Positions 40,412 to 49,975 are shown, counted from the stretch's first letter. The stretch is DNA of 64,000 nucleotides from an uncultured Lachnospiraceae bacterium (GCA_947305245.1 CAMZDG010000011.1:31626-95625); one strand, 5' to 3'. Made by a program: numbers and translations. Notes: a model not told the origin generated them from the sequence alone.

Positions 40412-42895
40412 ATGAAAGCTTATTGGATCAAAGGGAAGAAGCGTGCAAAAGGTTTAAGCCTGGTGACTGCATTGTGCCTGCTGTTATGCGGCTGTCAGAA
40501 TATGATGAACCTGGCTGACGGGCAGGGCGCGATCACGACTGGGGACACGGAAGTGGTCAGCAGCACGGAAGGCGGGAAAGAAAGCGGCAACGGATCGGAG
40601 GGTAACGGCGGAGTTCCTTCGTTTGACAATGAGACGGTGTTTCGGGACATTGAGGATGCCACAGGTCTGGCCGGGATCCTGAATGAAATCGTGGCAAAGG
40701 GGCAGCTTTATCCCGTGAAGGCACAGGAGGTGCAGAAGAATTTCTCGATTTCAGCCAAAACAAAGAATGGCAGTTATGCGATCTACAAGGTGATCGTCGA
40801 CGGCCAAAATGCGCTTCGGATCGGAAATAGCTTTTATTCCTATGATGAGCGGCTGGATCGGTTTGCACCCAAGGACGCGTTCACAGATGAGGTGGGCGGC
40901 CGTCTTTTGAGCCAGTCGATCCAGTGCGATGAACCGAAGGAGGACATGGATTACGTCATTCTGGCAGAAAAGCTTGTCTATTCCTTCCTTGACACGCTGA
41001 AGACGGAAGAGGGCAGATACCGGTTGGAAAAGTATACGCCGGATTATACCACGCTGGAAGCCAAGGGCTATGTCGGAAATGGAATCGAGTTCTGCGCTTC
41101 GGTATATTTTCAGACGGACATCGAGGATGACGCCTCGGCATTTTACAGCACGAGCGGCTATGATACGTTCTACCATTATTACTACGGTCCTAAGGTCTAC
41201 GTGCGGTGTCATTATGAAGACGGTCGCTGCGAGGTGGTTGATTATGAGGAAGCCTTCTTGGCAGATCTCACAAGCGATCTGAACGGAATCAGCGCAGGTA
41301 CCGGTCCTTATCCCACGTTTTGGGAGTTTTATGATGACGCGGAAAATATCGAGAAGCTGATGAAGGAGGTAAGCAATCAGCATGCCGCGGGAGCAACGGC
41401 GGCATCTCCCATTATGCTTGCGGACGGACAGATCGGATATGTCCATATTTACCCGCGTAACGGCGCTACTTGGGAGGTGGCGGGCAAATCCTACGGGGTA
41501 TATGACAATTATTTCAGCACGGCGCAGGCGGATACCTATTCCTCGCCCATTGATTACAAGGATGGCTTCGGTGCCTGCACGGAACAATATGGGGAGCACT
41601 TTGACCTCATCTGGGACGATTATAACGGGGATGGCAATCCGGAATATGCCATCAAGCAGGACGCTGAGGATGAGGATGAAAACGGCGCGCGGTATGAGGT
41701 GCGTTGCATGTCCAACGACATGACGCCGCGCAGCAGCCGCTTTGACTTTTATATGGCTGGCAGGCATGAAGAGTGCATTCACCTGCAGATGACGAAGACA
41801 GGAGTCGTTATTTGGAAACTGGAGGATGGCGTGATGACGCCGAACTGGAGCATTGACGATTATAGAATGTATTCCAGACGGTATTATCTGCCCGGAAATA
41901 TGCGAGGATATACCGATGAGCAGGAGATCCAGTGCTTCTTTTGGAACAATACGGACAAAGCGGTTTCCACTGGCAGCAGTTACCATGTCGAGTGGCTTGA
42001 CGGAACCGAATGGGTCAAGGTATCGGAGGAAAGAAAGATCGACAGCGTGATATGCCCGGCTTACAGGGACGTTACGCTCACCTTTGACATATCAGGCATC
42101 CAGCGCACAAGCGGCGAGTATCGGATTGTACTCAGAGGCGATGAGAATATTTACGGGGGCTTTTATATCCGGGGCAGCAGGGTCAGTGCCCGGATCCTGC
42201 AGGATGAGAACTCCGTTACTATTGTGAACGATGGCACGGCATCCCTTAGAATCTATGATCTTAGCTGGGTCAAGGATGGAGTGGTGGCAGACAAGATCGA
42301 TAATAATGGGCAAAGAATCTTTGGCGTTATTCCCGCAGGCGAGCAGAAAAAGATCTTTCTTACGCCTCTGTCGACCTTTGACGGTATGTATTCCGTCAGG
42401 GCGGACGTTGGGGTAATCTTGGAAAGTGAGCCGGTGGAATACAGGTATGTCCGCTATTTTGGCGATGCGACAGTTTCCATGCGAGACGGACAGCTAGTGC
42501 TTACGGTGGACGTCAAAAATGACGTGACCGGCGACGCGAGTGTTGAGTGGTTTGACGGGACCGACTGGAAAGATACGCAGTACGAGAGAGAAGGACTGGA
42601 ATTGAAGGCAGGAAAGTTGGAAATCGTCCTACCTAACAGCTTGGAGGAGGAAATTTATTCTGAAAGGTATGAGGCGTTCTATCAGTTATGGATGGAGGAG
42701 TATGCCAAAGCGGAAAGTGACGGAAGCCTGGACGATTTAAGCGAAGAGGAACTGGCGGAATATAAAAGGCTTGCCGGAATGAGCAAAGAGGAATTCTATT
42801 ATTATTTCACGGGAGGGGTTCCTCTCGAAGATTTATTGACAGCTCCCTTAAGGATCAAGATCGCGGATGAATATATCTATGTCAACGTGCCGTAA
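40412..42895 (+). CDS. Large surface lipoprotein, unknown
   Basis: 827 residues from ATG 40412 (GAGGA upstream; ATG 40394 lies before it). A basic start, hydrophobic helix and lipobox LLLCGC put the lipid-bearing cysteine at residue 28. A Gly/Ser/Glu-rich linker (about 30-75) leads to a mostly beta mature part with D-Y-N-G-D-G-NPEYAI (about 400), an EF-like or FG-GAP-like calcium loop seen in VCBS-type proteins, and later immunoglobulin-like strands. It is outside the cell. It may be the partner or substrate-binding companion of the ABC exporter upstream, which is inference only. Confidence 0.8.
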   Translation: MKAYWIKGKKRAKGLSLVTALCLLLCGCQNMMNLADGQGAITTGDTEVVSSTEGGKESGNGSEGNGGVPSFDNETVFRDIEDATGLAGILNEIVAKGQLYPVKAQEVQKNFSISAKTKNGSYAIYKVIVDGQNALRIGNSFYSYDERLDRFAPKDAFTDEVGGRLLSQSIQCDEPKEDMDYVILAEKLVYSFLDTLKTEEGRYRLEKYTPDYTTLEAKGYVGNGIEFCASVYFQTDIEDDASAFYSTSGYDTFYHYYYGPKVYVRCHYEDGRCEVVDYEEAFLADLTSDLNGISAGTGPYPTFWEFYDDAENIEKLMKEVSNQHAAGATAASPIMLADGQIGYVHIYPRNGATWEVAGKSYGVYDNYFSTAQADTYSSPIDYKDGFGACTEQYGEHFDLIWDDYNGDGNPEYAIKQDAEDEDENGARYEVRCMSNDMTPRSSRFDFYMAGRHEECIHLQMTKTGVVIWKLEDGVMTPNWSIDDYRMYSRRYYLPGNMRGYTDEQEIQCFFWNNTDKAVSTGSSYHVEWLDGTEWVKVSEERKIDSVICPAYRDVTLTFDISGIQRTSGEYRIVLRGDENIYGGFYIRGSRVSARILQDENSVTIVNDGTASLRIYDLSWVKDGVVADKIDNNGQRIFGVIPAGEQKKIFLTPLSTFDGMYSVRADVGVILESEPVEYRYVRYFGDATVSMRDGQLVLTVDVKNDVTGDASVEWFDGTDWKDTQYEREGLELKAGKLEIVLPNSLEEEIYSERYEAFYQLWMEEYAKAESDGSLDDLSEEELAEYKRLAGMSKEEFYYYFTGGVPLEDLLTAPLRIKIADEYIYVNVP

Positions 42896-42917
42896 CCCAT
42901 TATGGAGGAGACATCAT

Positions 42918-43706
42918 ATGCAAATTGGTAGTTCTAATCATGCGGAAGCGGTAAAGGAACAGTATAAGACATCAAGTGGATTGGATACCAGAATTTCATT
43001 TCATGAGAAGTATTCAACGAATCAGCTCGGATATACAAATTGGGTCGTCTCAAATTATGAGATTTTTGAGGGAATGAAGGTATTGGAAATTGGTTGTGGT
43101 ACCGGAAGCCTTTGGATGGGACGCGATGACATGCTGAGTAAATTTGGGAAGCTGGTTCTAACGGATCTCTCTGAGGGAATGCTGGAAACGGCCAGGGAAA
43201 ACATCGGAGACAAAGCAAACGTGGTGTTTCAGGTTGCGGATATCCAGGATTTGCCATTTGAGGACAATTCCTTTGACATGGTGATCGCCAATTCCATGCT
43301 TTACCATGTTCCGGATCTGCAAAAAGGCATAAGCGAAGTAAGAAGAGTGCTTAGGGACGACGGAGCGTTCTATTGCGCGACGCTCGGAGAGAATAACTTT
43401 GTGGAACGGCTTGCTGAATGGTTTGAGCTTGGCGGCGAGAGCTTCCAGCCGAACCATAATTTCACGATGCAAAATGGGGCGCGGAAATTGCAAACTGCCT
43501 TTTCAAACATCGAGGCAAGAATCTACGAGGACTCGCTTCACATTACGGATATTGATGATCTTTTGGATTACCTTGGCAGCTTAGCTTCGTTAAAAATGTT
43601 AAATGACGTTCCGCGTGAAAAACTGAAGGAAATCCTCCTGGGACATGCAGTAAATGGTGTGATAGACCTGCCTAAGGAGTACGGGATGTTTATTGCCAAG
43701 GGATGA
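42918..43706 (+). CDS. Class I SAM-dependent methyltransferase (Methyltransf_11 type)
   Basis: 262 residues from ATG 42918 (TATGGAGGAG upstream); the open frame extends into the lipoprotein gene without a ribosome site. Motif I KVLEIGCGTGSLWM (about 54-67), LTDLSEGMLETAREN (motif II), LPFEDNSFDMVIANSMLYHV (about 112-131) and RRVLRDDGAFYCATLG. Similar to UbiE/COQ5-like small-molecule methyltransferases. Substrate unknown. Close behind the lipoprotein gene, possibly one transcript. Confidence 0.92.
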   Translation: MQIGSSNHAEAVKEQYKTSSGLDTRISFHEKYSTNQLGYTNWVVSNYEIFEGMKVLEIGCGTGSLWMGRDDMLSKFGKLVLTDLSEGMLETARENIGDKANVVFQVADIQDLPFEDNSFDMVIANSMLYHVPDLQKGISEVRRVLRDDGAFYCATLGENNFVERLAEWFELGGESFQPNHNFTMQNGARKLQTAFSNIEARIYEDSLHITDIDDLLDYLGSLASLKMLNDVPREKLKEILLGHAVNGVIDLPKEYGMFIAKG

Positions 43707-43786
43707 AGAATCATAGGGGAGAATCGTATGGCATGTGCTGTATCCGGAAGATAATAAATTTAGTATATAGTAAGTGAGGTATTGAT

Positions 43787-44227
43787 ATGAATGATGAAAT
43801 GGTTTTACAGGAGATGATCAGCACTCTTAATACGCAGGGAGAGATGGCGTTTCTAGGCGGCGCATCAGAAGAGCAGATTGTTGAATTTGAAAGGAATAAT
43901 AATGTTGTTTTGCCTGCAAAGTATAAAGAGTGGTTACGGTTTTCCGACGGCGGGGAGTGTTTCCTTCCCGATGGCGTACAGTTTTACGGCGTTGCACACA
44001 AGCCTTTTATCAATGTGGATGATAATGACCGGCCGACGGAGGAATATATTGTCATCGGAGCATTGGCAACCGGAGATCCAATTCTTTGTGAGAGAACTGG
44101 GGAGAGGATATCAATTTATAATCTTGAGGCAGGTAGGATTGAAGAAGACGAAATTTACGAAGATTTCTTTGCTTTCTTGGATGGTCTTTATGAGCTGCTC
44201 GGGCTGGACGAGGAGGAAGGTTACTAA
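43787..44227 (+). CDS. SMI1/KNR4-family protein
   Basis: 146 residues, GTGAGG upstream. The fold marks are EEQIVEFERNNNVVLPAKYK, EWLRFSDGGECF (the [YF]-x-x-F-L-x-x-x-N-G-like stretch) and EDFFAFLDGLYELL at the end. Bacterial SMI1/KNR4 proteins are often immunity proteins against contact-dependent or polymorphic toxins. Its stop TAA overlaps the ATG of the membrane protein behind it, so the two are made together. No toxin gene is seen here. Confidence 0.88.
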   Translation: MNDEMVLQEMISTLNTQGEMAFLGGASEEQIVEFERNNNVVLPAKYKEWLRFSDGGECFLPDGVQFYGVAHKPFINVDDNDRPTEEYIVIGALATGDPILCERTGERISIYNLEAGRIEEDEIYEDFFAFLDGLYELLGLDEEEGY

Positions 44228-44784
44228 TGAGGAGCGGGAAGCTGTTTGAAAATTTTTCCAGACCATTGGTGATAACGGACTATCATCTCTTTCTTTTTAT
44301 GATCCAATTCGCTGTGATGCTTATATCGGTGCTGCTTTGTATCAAGCTGGTCCTTAATTTGGAGGAGGACAAGTTTAGTCAGGGAACAGGGGTAGAAAAG
44401 CACTTTATGAAGCTTCCGACTTTGGATTCTGATGAGGAGAGCGTCCTGACGGATCAGTTTATTGATCTGGAAAGAGGAGGCGTGTGGCTGACCGACAGAC
44501 AGGAGGTCATATTTACGGGATATCTTCTGGGGACCTTCTTCGCGGGCATTATACTAGTGTTCGTGGGTGTCGGTCCGATTTATAACTGGGTCAGGCACAT
44601 AATAGCCGTTATTACCTTGGGAATTGTACCCTATGTGATTTTTATCGTTTCGATCGGACTATGGCTGGTTGCAGTATGTTTCATTTTGTTTATCATGGGT
44701 ATTTTGAATATGTTTTTTGCGCCATTTATTTTATTGCTGCATTTAACGCTGGGAATGATACAGATTGTGAGAAAGCGTGGTTAA
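44227..44784 (+). CDS. Membrane protein coupled to SMI1/KNR4 gene
   Basis: 185 residues starting on the last base of the previous stop. Four hydrophobic helices: FLFMIQFAVMLISVLLCIKL, FTGYLLGTFFAGIILVFVGV, VRHIIAVITLGIVPYVIFIV and LVAVCFILFIMGILNMFFAP. A soluble acidic loop of about 55 residues lies after the first. No known family. Pairing with an immunity-type protein suggests a two-part membrane-protection or toxin-immunity role, unproven. Positions 44785-44985 carry nothing else beyond one copy of a repeated 22-mer. Confidence 0.75.
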   Translation: MRSGKLFENFSRPLVITDYHLFLFMIQFAVMLISVLLCIKLVLNLEEDKFSQGTGVEKHFMKLPTLDSDEESVLTDQFIDLERGGVWLTDRQEVIFTGYLLGTFFAGIILVFVGVGPIYNWVRHIIAVITLGIVPYVIFIVSIGLWLVAVCFILFIMGILNMFFAPFILLLHLTLGMIQIVRKRG

Positions 44785-44985
44785 ATCGATAAAAAAGCCG
44801 AATACAGGAAAGAGTGAAATAGGGAAACAGACGGCAAAGATACCGCTCAGAAAGGTCAGTAGACGTTTCCGATATTGTATGCCATAGAGGCAAGGCAACA
44901 GGATGAACCACAAACCCCGTCCCTGGGGGGAAGGATGTCAGTCCAGCTGATCGCGGAAAAAGGGAAATTGGGTTTTAAAAGCAAG

Positions 44986-45010
44986 CGGAGCCTTGGTTTA
45001 TAAGGCTCCG
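44986..45010 (-). terminator. Terminator of tRNA-Gly (minus strand)
   Basis: CGGAGCCTT (44986-44994) pairs with AAGGCTCCG (45002-45010); on the minus strand it is followed by a GCTTTT-type tail. Confidence 0.75.
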
Positions 45011-45023
45011 CGAGTGGAAGATA

Positions 45024-45094
<71 letters not shown>

Positions 45095-45268
45095 AAATTA
45101 TGTGGATCGAGTTGGTTGTAAACCTGCTTGATCTTTTTTTGCGCTTTTGTTCGGACAAGTGATAGTATAGCATATGTTTTCGGCCTTGACTAGCCCCAAA
45201 TTAAAAATGTGGGGGGAAAATATAGAAATGCAACTGAAAATAAGGAAAAAATGATTAAAATTTTCATG

Positions 45269-45297
45269 TTTACTTCTAAAAATAAAGGTGCTATGAT
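45269..45297 (+). promoter_or_regulatory. Promoter of the ior operon
   Basis: TTTACT (45269-45274), 17 bases, TATGAT (45292-45297). Confidence 0.6.
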
Positions 45298-45360
45298 AGA
45301 AAAGGTTTATTGTGGCCAGGTGTGGTCATAAACATGAGTAGAACGGAAGGATTAAAGGGA

Positions 45361-47091
45361 ATGAAGCGATTGATGTTAGGAAATCAGGCCTTTGCCCGTG
45401 GCCTTTACGAGGCAGGCTGCAGCGTGGTGTCGAGTTATCCCGGGACGCCGAGTACCGAGGTGACGGAAGAGGCTGCAAAGTATGATGAGATTTATTGTGA
45501 GTGGGCGCCCAATGAGAAGGTTGCCATGGAAGTGGCCTTTGGCGCATGCCTTGCCGGAAAGAGAAGTTTTTGCGGCATGAAGCACGTGGGACTCAACGTG
45601 GCGGCAGACCCGCTCTTTACTTGTTCCTATACCGGCGTGAATGCGGGAATGATCATCTGCGTGGCGGATGACCCCGGAATGCACTCTTCTCAGAATGAGC
45701 AGGATTCGAGGCACTATGCCATGGCGGCGAAGGTTCCGATGTTAGAGCCTGCTGATTCCGCTGAGGCGCGGGATTTCGTGAAGAAGGCATATGAGATCTC
45801 TGAGGAGTTTGATACGCCCGTCATTATGAAGATGTGCACGCGCGTGGCGCATTCTCAGAGCGTCGTGGAGGAGAAGGAGCGCGTCCTTCCCGAGAAGAAG
45901 CCTTACGTGAAGAATATTGCGAAGTATGTGATGATGCCGGGAAATGCGATCCGCCGTCATCCTTTCGTGGAGGAAAGAACCCGCAAGCTGATCGAGTTCG
46001 CGGAGACGACGGACCTGAACAGAGTGGAGATGGGTGACACCAAGTTGGGGATCATCACTTCCTCCACCAGTTATCAGTATGTAAAAGAGGTGTTTGGCGA
46101 CAAGGCCTGCATCCTGAAGCTTGGCATGATCCATCCGCTTCCTGAGAAGCTGATCCTGGATTTCGCCGCGAAGGTGGACAAGCTTGTGATCGTGGAGGAG
46201 CTCGATCCCGTGATCGAGGAGCACTGCAAGGTGCTTGGCCTGACCGTGACGGGGAAGGACGTGCTTCCGCTGGAGGGAGAGTTCTCTCAGAATCTGATCG
46301 CGGAAAAGCTTGGCGTGGAGGTTCCTGCTTCCAGAAAGCTGGAGGAGAATCTTCCCGGAAGACCTCCCGTGATGTGCGCAGGATGCCCTCACAGAGGTTT
46401 GTTCTTTACGCTTGCAAAGAATAAGTGCACCGTGCTTGGTGATATCGGTTGTTATACGCTGGGCGCCGTTGCCCCCTTAAGCGCGATGGAGATGACGCTC
46501 TGCATGGGTGCTTCCATCAGCTCCATTCACGGATTCAACAAGGCGCTGGGCGAGGAGAGCGAAGGAAAGACCGTTGCAGTCATCGGCGATTCCACCTTTA
46601 TGCACTCCGGCATGACCGGACTTGCGAACATTGCTTATAACCAGAGCAATTCCACCGTGATCATTCTGGATAATTCCATCACCGGCATGACGGGGCATCA
46701 GCAGAACCCGACCACCGGTTATAACATTAAGGGAGATCCCGCAGGAAAGATCGACCTGGAGGCACTCTGCAAGGCCATGGGCTTTGAGCGCGTGCGCGTG
46801 GTGGATCCTTATGATCTGGCGCAGTGTGATGCAGTTATCAAGGAAGAGCTCGCCGTAAAGGCACCTTCCGTGATCATATCAAGACGCCCCTGTGCGCTTC
46901 TGAAGTACGTAAAGCATGAGAAGCCGCTGAAGGTTGTCTGTGAGAAGTGCGTGGGCTGTAAGTCCTGCATGCGTCTTGGCTGTCCTGCCATCAGCATAAA
47001 GAATGGCAAGGCATGCATTGACACGACGCTCTGCGTGGGTTGCGGCGTATGTAAGCAGCTGTGCAAATTTGACGCACTGCAGAACAATTAA
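45361..47091 (+). CDS. iorA: Indolepyruvate:ferredoxin oxidoreductase, alpha subunit
   Basis: 576 residues from ATG 45361 (GAAGGATTAAAGGG upstream); ATG 45334 is an alternative. N-terminal pyrimidine-type domain: MLGNQAFARGLYEAGCSVVS, YPGTPSTEV and GLNVAADPLF. The TPP-binding domain holds MCAGCPHRGLF, LGDIGCYTLG and VIGDSTFMHSGMTGL. The C-terminus is a 2x[4Fe-4S] ferredoxin domain: CVGCKSCMRLGCP and CVGCGVCKQLC. With IorB it oxidatively decarboxylates aryl pyruvates from aromatic amino acids to aryl-acetyl-CoA, reducing ferredoxin. The next genes, iorB and a phenylacetate-CoA-ligase-type enzyme, form the usual set, linking aryl-acids, CoA esters and ATP. Confidence 0.96.
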   Translation: MKRLMLGNQAFARGLYEAGCSVVSSYPGTPSTEVTEEAAKYDEIYCEWAPNEKVAMEVAFGACLAGKRSFCGMKHVGLNVAADPLFTCSYTGVNAGMIICVADDPGMHSSQNEQDSRHYAMAAKVPMLEPADSAEARDFVKKAYEISEEFDTPVIMKMCTRVAHSQSVVEEKERVLPEKKPYVKNIAKYVMMPGNAIRRHPFVEERTRKLIEFAETTDLNRVEMGDTKLGIITSSTSYQYVKEVFGDKACILKLGMIHPLPEKLILDFAAKVDKLVIVEELDPVIEEHCKVLGLTVTGKDVLPLEGEFSQNLIAEKLGVEVPASRKLEENLPGRPPVMCAGCPHRGLFFTLAKNKCTVLGDIGCYTLGAVAPLSAMEMTLCMGASISSIHGFNKALGEESEGKTVAVIGDSTFMHSGMTGLANIAYNQSNSTVIILDNSITGMTGHQQNPTTGYNIKGDPAGKIDLEALCKAMGFERVRVVDPYDLAQCDAVIKEELAVKAPSVIISRRPCALLKYVKHEKPLKVVCEKCVGCKSCMRLGCPAISIKNGKACIDTTLCVGCGVCKQLCKFDALQNN

Positions 47092-47105
47092 GGAGGGAGA
47101 GCCAA

Positions 47106-47675
47106 ATGACGAAGAATATTATGATCGTGGGCGTTGGCGGACAGGGATCCCTTCTTGCCAGCAAGCTGTTGGGACATTTGTTATTGACGGAAGGGTATGA
47201 CGTAAAGGTTTCCGAGGTGCACGGCATGAGCCAGAGAGGCGGCAGCGTCGTGACTTACGTGCGCTTTGGCGACAAGGTATATTCCCCCATTATCGACAAG
47301 GGGCAGGCTGACTTTATCGTATCCTTTGAGAAGCTGGAGGCAGCCAGATACTTAGAGTTCTTAAAGACGGACGGACGCATTGTGGTGAACACGCAGGAGA
47401 TCGATCCCATGCCTGTCATTACGGGTGCGACGCAGTATCCCGCAGATCTCGTGGAGAAGATGGAGGCGGCCGGCGCGAAGGTGGATGCCATGGACTGTCT
47501 TTCTCTCGCGGAGCAGGCAGGTTCCTCCAAGGCGGTGAACATCGTGCTTATGGGCAGGCTGTCCCGCTATTTCGACGAGATTCCCGTGGAAAAGTGGCAG
47601 AAGGCCATTGAGGAGTGCGTTCCCGCGAAGTTCCTGGAGCTCAATCAAAAGGCATTTTTACTTGGCAGAGGCTAA
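47106..47675 (+). CDS. iorB: Indolepyruvate:ferredoxin oxidoreductase, beta subunit
   Basis: 189 residues, 14 bases after iorA with AAGGAGGGAG upstream. Gamma-type POR domain: IMIVGVGGQGSLLASKLLGH (residues 5-24), VSEVHGMSQRGGSVVTYVRF (about 37-56) and ADFIVSFEKLEAARYL. It is the small catalytic partner of IorA and completes the CoA and ferredoxin reaction. The stop is immediately before the leader of the ligase gene. Confidence 0.96.
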   Translation: MTKNIMIVGVGGQGSLLASKLLGHLLLTEGYDVKVSEVHGMSQRGGSVVTYVRFGDKVYSPIIDKGQADFIVSFEKLEAARYLEFLKTDGRIVVNTQEIDPMPVITGATQYPADLVEKMEAAGAKVDAMDCLSLAEQAGSSKAVNIVLMGRLSRYFDEIPVEKWQKAIEECVPAKFLELNQKAFLLGRG

Positions 47676-47747
47676 GTGAAAATAGAGTACAACAAGTTAA
47701 TCGCCGTGAGAAGAAAGTGCGGCACAGACAAAAAGGAGAACAAACCA

Positions 47748-49052
47748 ATGGGAAATTATTTTCAGCCCGAAATTGAGACCATGCCCTTGGAGCAACTGAA
47801 GGTGCTCCAGAGCGAACGGTTGGTGGAACAGGTAAAGTACGTGTATGATCACGTAAAATTTTACCATGACAAGATGGATGAAGCAGGCGTGAAGCCTTGG
47901 GACATCCACGGAGTAGAGGATCTGCACAAGCTTCCCTTTATCAACAAGGATGACCTTCGTGATCAGTATCCTTACGGACTTCTCGGCGTGCCTCTTTCCG
48001 AGTGCGTGCGCATTCAGTCCACCAGCGGTACGACCGGTCGCCGCGTCGTTGCTTTTTATACCCAGGCAGACCTTGACGTTTGGGAGGAGTGCTGCGCGAG
48101 AGCCATCATGGCAGCAGGCGGCACGAAGGAGGACGTGGTTCACGTATGTTATGGCTATGGCCTGTTTACGGGTGGCCCCGGACTGAACGGCGGTTCCCAT
48201 AAGGTTGGATGTCTGACGCTTCCGATGTCCTCCGGTAACACGGAGAGACAGCTCCAGTTCATGGAGGATCTTGGTTCCACGATCCTTTGCTGTACGCCTT
48301 CCTATGCTGCAAACCTCGGTGAGAGCATTGTGGCAAGAGGCTTAAAGGATAAGATCAAGCTGAAGGCCGGCATTTTTGGCGCTGAGCCTTGGACCGAGGA
48401 GATGCGTCATAATATCGAGGAGACGCTTGGCATTAAGGCGTATGACATTTATGGCCTGACTGAGATCTCCGGCCCCGGCGTATCCTTCGAATGTGAGGAG
48501 CAGAAGGGCATGCACGTGCAGGAGGATCATTTCATTCCTGAGATCATCAATCCTGAGACGGGCGAGGTGCTTCCTGAGGGCGAGGTTGGTGAGCTGGTAT
48601 TCACCTGTATCACGAAGAAGGCGTTCCCGCTGCTTCGTTATCGCACGAGAGACCTTTGCTATCTGACCCGCGAGAAGTGCTCCTGCGGAAGAACCCACGT
48701 CCGCATGCATAAGCCCATGGGAAGAAGCGATGACATGATGGTTGTCAAGGGTGTCAACGTATGGCCTTCTCAGATCGAGGCAGTGCTGCTCAACCAGGGC
48801 TATCAGGCAAACTATCAGATCGTGGTTGACCGTATCGGAAACAATGATACCATCGAGGTTCAGGTAGAGCTGACGCCTGAGATGGTGGCAGATAACTCGA
48901 AGAGTGTTGCGGAGCGCGAGAAGAAGATCGTGGCAGGCTTAAAGTCCATGCTGGGCATTCTCGTTCAGGTGAAGGTTGTGGAGCCCATGACCATTCCCAG
49001 AAGCGAAGGCAAGGCAAAGAGAGTGGTAGACAAGAGAGATCTGTATCGTTAA
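47748..49052 (+). CDS. paaK: Phenylacetate-CoA ligase family (AMP-forming)
   Basis: 434 residues from ATG 47748 (AAAAGGAG upstream); the frame opens earlier without a ribosome site. Adenylation motifs: QSTSGTTGRRVVAFYT (P-loop-like A3, about 90-105), YGLTEISGPGVSFEC (A5), RTRDLCYL (A7) and MGRSDDMMVVKGVNVWPSQI (A8, about 325-344). It activates phenylacetate or indoleacetate with CoA, or runs backwards to make ATP from aryl-acetyl-CoA formed by IorAB, as proposed for fermenters of aromatic amino acids. It closes the operon at a strong terminator. Confidence 0.92.
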   Translation: MGNYFQPEIETMPLEQLKVLQSERLVEQVKYVYDHVKFYHDKMDEAGVKPWDIHGVEDLHKLPFINKDDLRDQYPYGLLGVPLSECVRIQSTSGTTGRRVVAFYTQADLDVWEECCARAIMAAGGTKEDVVHVCYGYGLFTGGPGLNGGSHKVGCLTLPMSSGNTERQLQFMEDLGSTILCCTPSYAANLGESIVARGLKDKIKLKAGIFGAEPWTEEMRHNIEETLGIKAYDIYGLTEISGPGVSFECEEQKGMHVQEDHFIPEIINPETGEVLPEGEVGELVFTCITKKAFPLLRYRTRDLCYLTREKCSCGRTHVRMHKPMGRSDDMMVVKGVNVWPSQIEAVLLNQGYQANYQIVVDRIGNNDTIEVQVELTPEMVADNSKSVAEREKKIVAGLKSMLGILVQVKVVEPMTIPRSEGKAKRVVDKRDLYR

Positions 49053-49063
49053 TGAGGATGATG

Positions 49064-49097
49064 ACCTGTCGGGATCCTTTCCCGGCAGGTTTTTTTG
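49064..49097 (+). terminator. Terminator of the ior-paaK operon
   Basis: ACCTGTCGGGA (49064-49074) pairs with TCCCGGCAGGT (49080-49090), then eight T. Confidence 0.93.
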
Positions 49098-49209
49098 TCT
49101 TTTTTTTCGATTCCGAGAAAGTTTTTCTATTCAAGAGGACGTTTTTATGGTAAAATAAGCAAGGGTGTCTACAATCTATACCAAGGGGAAGGTACAGGGG
49201 GTAACAAAA

Positions 49210-49656
49210 ATGTTAAAGTATGAAGAGTGGTTGCAGTCTGTGGGGGATTTGCAGGATCAGATCAAGAATTTCTTTTTGAAGACGAAGTATCTGGATCAGG
49301 AGCAGGTTTATATTCCGGATCTCGTGCCGACTTCCGAGACCATGTACGTGCAGGAGCAGCTGGAGCGCTTCTGTCATGAATTGGAGGAGGCGTATTATCA
49401 GGTGAAGCGTCTGAATGCGCCCGTGGTTCTTGAGGGCAGGCTGCGCATGGGCGCCAATGGGCGGTATTGGCTGCAGAATGAGGAGCTGACCTGCGGGCGG
49501 AGCGTGGAGCTCCTTTATAATGACGGCAGGGGACTTGCCAATGTGGAATCCTGGCATGCGGGACGCATTGACCATAATGGTTCGCGTTATTATTTCACGG
49601 GAAATCGCAATCTTCAGCTGGAGGGCGTGACCGCGAGACTGAAACAGCACCTGTAG
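49210..49656 (+). CDS. DUF5348 protein
   Basis: 148 residues from ATG 49210 (AGGGGG upstream; the frame starts earlier with GTG 49165). N-terminal 75 residues are a helical, coiled-coil-like segment (LERFCHELEEAYYQVKRL). The C-terminal half is the small beta DUF5348 domain: LEGRLRMGANGRYWLQNEEL, SVELLY, ESWHAGRIDHNGSRYYFTG and LEGVTARLK. These domains occur in Firmicutes and their phages or plasmids and may bind nucleic acid. Function not established. Confidence 0.8.
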   Translation: MLKYEEWLQSVGDLQDQIKNFFLKTKYLDQEQVYIPDLVPTSETMYVQEQLERFCHELEEAYYQVKRLNAPVVLEGRLRMGANGRYWLQNEELTCGRSVELLYNDGRGLANVESWHAGRIDHNGSRYYFTGNRNLQLEGVTARLKQHL

Positions 49657-49704
49657 GAAGGGGACCGGCGGAGCGATCTGGTGCCGCCAGGGCTCAATTT
49701 GCCC

Positions 49705-49733
49705 TTGACTTTTGGGGCGAAGGTTAATAGAAT
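49705..49733 (+). promoter_or_regulatory. Promoter of the ribozyme-led amino-sugar operon
   Basis: TTGACT (49705-49710), 17 bases, TAGAAT (49728-49733). Transcription from about 49740 would place the glmS ribozyme 80 bases into the leader. Confidence 0.7.
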
Positions 49734-49820
49734 GATTTAGGAATGTCGCCGGGACTGACGTTTCGGCATGTTCATAGAGTAAAATGATCGCCTCCGGAGG
49801 GAGAGAACGAGGGGATCATT

Positions 49821-49975
49821 AGCGCCTGGACCGTAATTGGTTGACGAGGGTTGGCAGTTATCGAAAGACTCGGCGGATGCTGCCACGGCCGCTTTCCCGC
49901 GCTATTATATGCATGGGAATGATCCGGCAGGTCGTGACGAAGAAAGCAAAAAGCGGAATAAAAACCGTAACAGAG
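49821..49975 (+). ncRNA. glmS self-cleaving ribozyme
   Basis: The conserved core is present in order: A|GCGCCTGGACC with the cleavage point between A49821 and G49822; GTTGACGAGG (49840-49849); GGCAG-TTATCGA (49853-49864); TCGGCGGATGCTGCC (49870-49884), pairing GGCAG with CTGCC; and a 3' domain including GACGAAGAAAGCAAAAAGCG (49937-49956). These match the Bacillus and Thermoanaerobacter glmS ribozymes, which use glucosamine-6-phosphate as cofactor to cut their own mRNA and so lower expression. The 3' limit is approximate. It normally precedes glmS; here the next genes are a beta-helix protein, nagB and glmM. The interval 49657-50035 holds no protein gene. Confidence 0.93.

Noticed and set aside
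40751..41986. 411-codon minus-strand frame opposite the lipoprotein gene
   Set aside because: Arises from biased third positions of the real gene; its translation is I/V/H/R-rich without domains.
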